64,000 nucleotides of DNA, taken from contig NZ_CP089924.1 of the NCBI RefSeq assembly GCF_021284765.1, positions 372,001 to 436,000 on the forward strand, read 5' to 3'. The position numbers were made by a program, and so were the translations under genes. The stretch's first letter is position 1. Each line of letters begins with the position of its first letter. The notes below the pieces were generated by a model, which was given only the letters and a program-made list of their open reading frames with translations, had not been told where the DNA came from and ran no database searches. This document shows positions 59,695 through 64,000 of the stretch, piece after piece. The stretch is from Lysobacter sp. 5GHs7-4. Lineage in GTDB: Bacteria > Pseudomonadota > Gammaproteobacteria > Xanthomonadales > Xanthomonadaceae.

Positions 59695-60917
59695 GCCCCC
59701 GCAAAGTCCTCGCCCGCTCCGGCCGCGCCGGCCCCGGGCTCCCCGTACTCGCGCTGGCCGCGAGCGTCGTCATTGCGCTGGCGATGGCCGGCTGCGGCAG
59801 TCAGGCCGCCGAAGGCGAAGCCGCCGGCATGCCGCCGCCGGCCGAAGTCAGCGTGGCCCAGGTGCTGAGCAAGCAGGTCCGTCAGTGGGACGAATTCACC
59901 GGCCGCGTCGCGGCGGTGGAATCGGTCGAACTGCGCCCGCGCGTCAGCGGCTACGTCGAACGCGTCGCCTATAAGGAAGGCCAGGAGGTCAAGAAGGGCG
60001 ATCTGCTGTTCGTGATCGACCAGCGCCGCTACCGCGCCGAGCTCAACCGCGCCCAGGCCCAACTGGAACGCGCGCGCGCCGAAGCGCGCCTGGCCCAGAC
60101 CCAGGACCAGCGCGCCCAGACCCTGGTCGAGGCCAAGGCGATCTCGCGCGAAGAGTTCGAGACCCGCCGCGCCGCGACCACCCAGGGCAACGCCGGCGTG
60201 CGCGCCGCCGAAGCCGCGGTGGCCTCGGCCCAGCTCGACCTGACCTTCACCGAAGTGCGCGCGCCGATCAGCGGCCGCGCCGGTCGCGCGCTGATCACCG
60301 TCGGCAACCTGGCCCAGGCCGATCAGACCCTGCTGACCACCCTGGTCTCGCAGGATCCGATGTACGTCTACTTCGAAAGCGACGAGCAGACCTACTCGCG
60401 CTACAACGATCTGGCCCGCAAGGGCGAGCGCGCCGACAACAAGAACCCGGTCCGCGTCGGCCTGGCCAGCGAAACCGGCTACCCGCACGAAGGCGCGGTC
60501 GACTTCACCGACAACCAGGTCGATCCGACCACGGGCACGATCCGCGCCCGCGCGGTGGTGGCCAACCCGGACCGCCAGTTCACGCCGGGCATGTTCGCGC
60601 GCATCCAGCTGGAAGGCAGCGGCGACTTCAAGGCCATGCTGATCGACGACAAGGCCGTGCTCACCGACCAGGACCGCAAGTACGTCTACGTGCTGGGCGC
60701 CAAGAGCGAGGCGGTGCGCAAGGACGTGGTGCTGGGCCGCATGATCGACGGTCTGCGCGTGGTCCAGTCGGGCCTGGCGCCGAACGACAAGGTGATCGTG
60801 CACGGCGTGCAGAAGATCTTCTTCCCCGGCGCGCCGGTGGCTCCGAAGACCATCGCGATGGGCGCGCCGGCGCCGGTGCCGGGCCAGCCCGTCGCCAGCA
60901 CCGCCGGGGCCAAGTGA
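59691..60917 (+). CDS. RND efflux periplasmic adaptor subunit (membrane fusion lipoprotein)
   Basis: 408 residues. Lipobox LAMAGC with C35. Then the HlyD-type order: WDEFTGRVAAVESVELRPRVSGYVERVAYKEGQEVKKGDLLFVID (lipoyl part), a helical hairpin (AELNRAQAQLERARAEARLAQ), the second half EVRAPISGRAGRALITVGNLAQ, and a beta-barrel plus membrane-proximal part. MexE/AcrA-type. It bridges the RND pump below to an outer-membrane channel (not in the window). Confidence 0.93.
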   Translation: MSPRKVLARSGRAGPGLPVLALAASVVIALAMAGCGSQAAEGEAAGMPPPAEVSVAQVLSKQVRQWDEFTGRVAAVESVELRPRVSGYVERVAYKEGQEVKKGDLLFVIDQRRYRAELNRAQAQLERARAEARLAQTQDQRAQTLVEAKAISREEFETRRAATTQGNAGVRAAEAAVASAQLDLTFTEVRAPISGRAGRALITVGNLAQADQTLLTTLVSQDPMYVYFESDEQTYSRYNDLARKGERADNKNPVRVGLASETGYPHEGAVDFTDNQVDPTTGTIRARAVVANPDRQFTPGMFARIQLEGSGDFKAMLIDDKAVLTDQDRKYVYVLGAKSEAVRKDVVLGRMIDGLRVVQSGLAPNDKVIVHGVQKIFFPGAPVAPKTIAMGAPAPVPGQPVASTAGAK

Positions 60918-60966
60918 TCGAAACGACACGCTGAACCCTGGGATCCTCCGAAGGCCCCGATCCGTC

Positions 60967-61131
60967 ATCCCCGCGAAGGCGGGGATCCAGGGCTCTTCGG
61001 GCGAGAACGCTCGATGTCGCTCGTTCCGGCTTGCACGGGAACGGGCAACGAACGCCGGGCGCACTCGAAGGTTTCCGCAATCAAGGCCGTCGCCATGGCG
61101 ACGGCCGGGGACTCATGCGGCTAAGGCCGCA
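60967..61131. promoter_or_regulatory. Three hairpins in the gap between adaptor and RND pump genes
   Basis: ATCCCCGC-GAAG-GCGGGGAT (60967-60986, part of a widely dispersed repeat unit), a perfect 22-bp palindrome centred at 61095/61096 (61085-61106), and TGCGGC-TAAG-GCCGCA (61116-61131) just before the AAGGA ribosome site. They may tune the ratio of adaptor to pump. Confidence 0.6.
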
Positions 61132-61145
61132 CCAAGGAATCCGTT

Positions 61146-64000
61146 ATGGACTTTTCCAAATTTTTCATCGATCGGCCGATCTTCGCCGCCGTGCTGTCGA
61201 TCGTGATCTTCGCTGCCGGCCTGATCGCGATACCGATCCTGCCGATCAGCGAATATCCCGAAGTCGTACCGCCGTCGGTGATGGTGCGCACGGTGTATCC
61301 GGGCGCCAACCCCAAAGTCATCGCCGAAACCGTCGCCACGCCGCTGGAAGAAGCGATCAACGGCGTCGAGGACATGATGTACATCAAGTCGGTCGCCGGT
61401 TCCGACGGCGTGCTGGCGATCACCGTCACCTTCCGCCCCGGCACCGACCCCGACGACGCGGCGGTGCGCGTGCAGAACCGCGTCAGCCAGGCGCTGGCGC
61501 GTCTGCCCGAGGACGTGCGCCGGCAAGGCGTGACGACCCAGAAGCAGGCGCCGGTGTTCCTGATGGTGGTGCACCTGACCTCGCCCAACGGCAAGTACGA
61601 CACGCTGTACCTGCGCAACTACGCCCGCCTGCACGTCAAGGATTCCCTGGCGCGCCTGCAGGGCGTGGGCGACGCGCAGATCTTCGGCGGCGGCGACTAC
61701 GCCATGCGCGTGTGGCTGGACCCGGACAAGATCGCCTCGCGCGGCCTGACCGCCAGCGACGTGCTGCGCGCGATGCGCGAGCAGAACGTGCAGGTCTCGG
61801 CCGGCCAGCTCGGCGCCGAGCCCATGCCCAACAGCGACTTCCTGACCCTGATCAACGCCAAGGGCCGTCTGCAGAGCGAGGAAGAGTTCGGCAACATCGT
61901 GGTCAAGAGCGGCAGCGATGGCGAAATCGTGCGTCTGTCCGACGTCGCCCGTCTGGAACTGGGCGCCGGCGACTACAGCCTGCGTTCGCAGCTGGACGGC
62001 AAGAACGCGGTCGGCATCGGTATCTTCCAGTCGCCGGGCGCCAACGCGCTGGAGATCCAGGAGCAGGTGATCGCGAACATGGATCGCATCGCCAAGAGCT
62101 TCCCGGAAGGCATCAAGTACGAAGCCGTCTACGACACCACCATCTTCGTGCGCGACTCGATCAAGGCCGTGGTCACGACCTTGCTTGAGGCGATCGCGCT
62201 GGTGGTGCTGGTGGTGATCCTGTTCCTGCAGACCTGGCGCGCCTCGATCATCCCGCTGCTGGCCGTTCCGGTCTCGGTGGTGGGCACCTTCGCCGCGCTG
62301 TACCTGCTGGGCTTCTCGATCAACACCCTGACCCTGTTCGGCCTGGTGTTGGCGATCGGCATCGTGGTCGACGACGCGATCGTGGTGGTGGAAAACGTCG
62401 AGCGCAACATCGAGGAAGGCCTGACGCCGCTGGCCGCGGCGCACCAGGCGATGAAGGAAGTGTCCGGCCCGATCGTCGCGATCGCGCTGGTGCTGTGCGC
62501 GGTGTTCGTGCCGATGGCGTTCCTGTCGGGCGTGACCGGTCAGTTCTACAAGCAGTTCGCGGTGACCATCGCCATCTCGACGGTGATCTCGGCGATCAAC
62601 TCGCTGACCTTGTCGCCGGCCCTGGCCGCGCGCCTGCTGCGTCCGCACAGCGCGCCCAAGGATGCGCCGACGCGTCTGATCGACCGTCTGTTCGGCTGGC
62701 TGTTCCGTCCGTTCAACCGCTTCTTCGCGTCCAGCTCCAACAAGTACCAGGGCGCGGTCAAGCGCACCCTGGGCAAGCGCGGCGCGGTGTTCGTGGTGTA
62801 CGCGGTGCTGCTGATCGCCACCGGCTTCATGTTCAAGATCGTGCCGGCCGGCTTCATCCCGCTGCAGGACAAGCTGTACCTGATCGCGGCGGTGAAATTG
62901 CCGGAAGGCTCGTCGATCGCGCGCACCGACGCCCTGCTGAAGAAGGTGACCGACATCGCCGGCAAGATCGACGGCGTGCAGAACACCATGGCCTTCCCCG
63001 GCCTGAACGCGGTGCAGTTCACCAACACGCCCAACACCGGCGTGGCGTTCCTGCCGCTGAAGCCCTTCAGCGAGCGCAGCCGCAGCGCGGTGGAAATCAC
63101 CGCCGAGCTCAACCAGAAGATCGGCGGCTTCCAGGAGGGCTTCACCTTCGCCCTGATGCCGCCGCCGATCCTCGGCCTGGGCAACGGCGCCGGCTACCAG
63201 ATGTTCATCGAGGACCGCAGCAACCTGGGTTACGGCGCGCTGCAGAACGCGGTCAGCGCGTTCCAGGGCACGGTGATGCAGACCCCGGGCATGGGCTACG
63301 CCAACAGCACCTACCAGGCCAACGTGCCGCAGCTCGACGCCGAAGTCGACCGCGTCAAGGCCAAGGCGCAGGGCGTGCCGCTGACCGAGTTGTTCGACAC
63401 CTTGCAGACCTACCTGGGCTCGGCCTACGTCAACGACTTCAACCAGTTCGGCCGTACCTGGCAGGTCATCGCCCAGGCCGACGGTTCGTTCCGCGACAGC
63501 GTCGAGGACATCGCCAACCTGCGCACCCGCAACGACCGCGGCGAGATGGTGCCGATCGGTTCGATGGTCAGCGTCAAGCAGACTTACGGCCCCGACCCGG
63601 TGCTGCGCTACAACGGCTACCCGGCCGCCGACATCGCCGGCGACGTCGATCCGCGCATCATGTCCTCCGCCCAGGCGATGGACGTGGTCAAGGACGTGGC
63701 CGCCAAGGTGCTGCCGCACGGCATGGAAATCGAATGGACCGACCTGAGCTACCAGCAGGCCAGCCAGGGCAATGCCGCGCTGATCGTGTTCCCGCTGGCC
63801 ATCCTGCTCGCGTTCCTGGTGCTGGCCGCGCTGTACGAAAGCTGGACCCTGCCGCTGGCGGTGATCCTGATCGTGCCGATGTGCATGCTGTCGGCGTTGC
63901 TGGGCGTGTGGCTGACCGGCGGCGACAACAACGTGTTCGTGCAGGTCGGCCTGGTCGTGCTGATGGGCCTGGCCTGTAAGAACGCGATCTTGATCGTCGA
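61146..64000 (+). CDS. RND efflux transporter permease, MexF/OqxB-like (cut by window edge)
   Basis: The first 951 codons of an RND pump that runs off the window. MDFSKFFIDRPIFAAVLSIVIFAAGLIAI starts the first helix. FGLVLAIGIVVDDAIVVVENVERN is the transmembrane helix 4 with the proton-relay Asp pair. SGVTGQFYKQFAVTIAISTVISAINSLTLSPALAA is TM5-6. The large periplasmic loops follow the HAE-1 drug-pump pattern. SD AAGGA lies 8 bp before the ATG. It acts with the adaptor upstream, and the LysR gene at 57230 probably controls it. Confidence 0.94.
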   Translation, partial: MDFSKFFIDRPIFAAVLSIVIFAAGLIAIPILPISEYPEVVPPSVMVRTVYPGANPKVIAETVATPLEEAINGVEDMMYIKSVAGSDGVLAITVTFRPGTDPDDAAVRVQNRVSQALARLPEDVRRQGVTTQKQAPVFLMVVHLTSPNGKYDTLYLRNYARLHVKDSLARLQGVGDAQIFGGGDYAMRVWLDPDKIASRGLTASDVLRAMREQNVQVSAGQLGAEPMPNSDFLTLINAKGRLQSEEEFGNIVVKSGSDGEIVRLSDVARLELGAGDYSLRSQLDGKNAVGIGIFQSPGANALEIQEQVIANMDRIAKSFPEGIKYEAVYDTTIFVRDSIKAVVTTLLEAIALVVLVVILFLQTWRASIIPLLAVPVSVVGTFAALYLLGFSINTLTLFGLVLAIGIVVDDAIVVVENVERNIEEGLTPLAAAHQAMKEVSGPIVAIALVLCAVFVPMAFLSGVTGQFYKQFAVTIAISTVISAINSLTLSPALAARLLRPHSAPKDAPTRLIDRLFGWLFRPFNRFFASSSNKYQGAVKRTLGKRGAVFVVYAVLLIATGFMFKIVPAGFIPLQDKLYLIAAVKLPEGSSIARTDALLKKVTDIAGKIDGVQNTMAFPGLNAVQFTNTPNTGVAFLPLKPFSERSRSAVEITAELNQKIGGFQEGFTFALMPPPILGLGNGAGYQMFIEDRSNLGYGALQNAVSAFQGTVMQTPGMGYANSTYQANVPQLDAEVDRVKAKAQGVPLTELFDTLQTYLGSAYVNDFNQFGRTWQVIAQADGSFRDSVEDIANLRTRNDRGEMVPIGSMVSVKQTYGPDPVLRYNGYPAADIAGDVDPRIMSSAQAMDVVKDVAAKVLPHGMEIEWTDLSYQQASQGNAALIVFPLAILLAFLVLAALYESWTLPLAVILIVPMCMLSALLGVWLTGGDNNVFVQVGLVVLMGLACKNAILIV

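Noticed and set aside
1..64000. CRISPR arrays, tRNA or rRNA genes, riboswitches
   Set aside because: No regularly spaced direct repeats, cloverleaf or rRNA sequence were seen by eye; a covariance-model scan would be needed to be sure.

Overview
The window is GC-rich chromosomal DNA of a gammaproteobacterium. Its gene families and dispersed repeats fit the Xanthomonadaceae (Lysobacter-like): a Lys/Ala-tailed HU protein, hairpin repeats of the GGGAGCGAC type, and many dispersed CCCCCTTT/AAAGGGGG repeats. The taxonomic call is an inference; there is no rRNA in the window. I found no tRNA, rRNA, CRISPR array, prophage block or intact insertion sequence.

Left part (1-11.2 kb): the N-terminal half of a sigma-54 activator runs off the left edge, followed by fbp. 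Then comes an accessory island. It holds a Sec-exported RHS/YD-repeat protein with a single frameshift and a C-terminal HExxH metallopeptidase-like tip. A small AT-rich secreted gene behind it is a candidate immunity protein with NTR/TIMP-like sequence features. Next are an orphan Mor-like regulator and, divergent to it, a two-gene unit: one protein with a CheD/CNF-like Cys-His arrangement and one secreted protein resembling an RNase A-like/BECR toxin. A cluster of REP-like hairpins separates this from dinB, whose stop codon lies inside a repeat.

Middle (11.2-42.9 kb): mostly housekeeping and regulatory genes. They include an MBL-fold lipoprotein, a GNAT and a lipoprotein operon; a PmrAB/QseBC-like two-component system with two sequence-perfect PmrA-type boxes in its promoter; tandem paralogues, one fused to NIPSNAP; a YafY/WYL regulator; HU; a NarL-type two-component pair; an FAD oxidoreductase; a DUF389-OmpA fusion; phhA divergent from an Lrp regulator; an amino-acid racemase; an M28 peptidase; a phosphoethanolamine-transferase-like membrane enzyme; two isochorismatase-family hydrolases; a rhomboid protease; rlmI; a DMT exporter divergent from a LysR regulator; and rmuC.

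Right part (43.3-64 kb): the mlaFEDCB-mlaA outer-membrane lipid asymmetry locus, with a third PmrA-like box upstream of it; then recC-recB-recD with ATGA overlaps; then a LysR regulator divergent from a DUF2798-SDR-RND adaptor-RND pump operon whose pump gene runs off the right edge. A recurring theme is envelope maintenance: the PmrA-like system, the PEtN-transferase-like enzyme, Mla, rhomboid and RND efflux.
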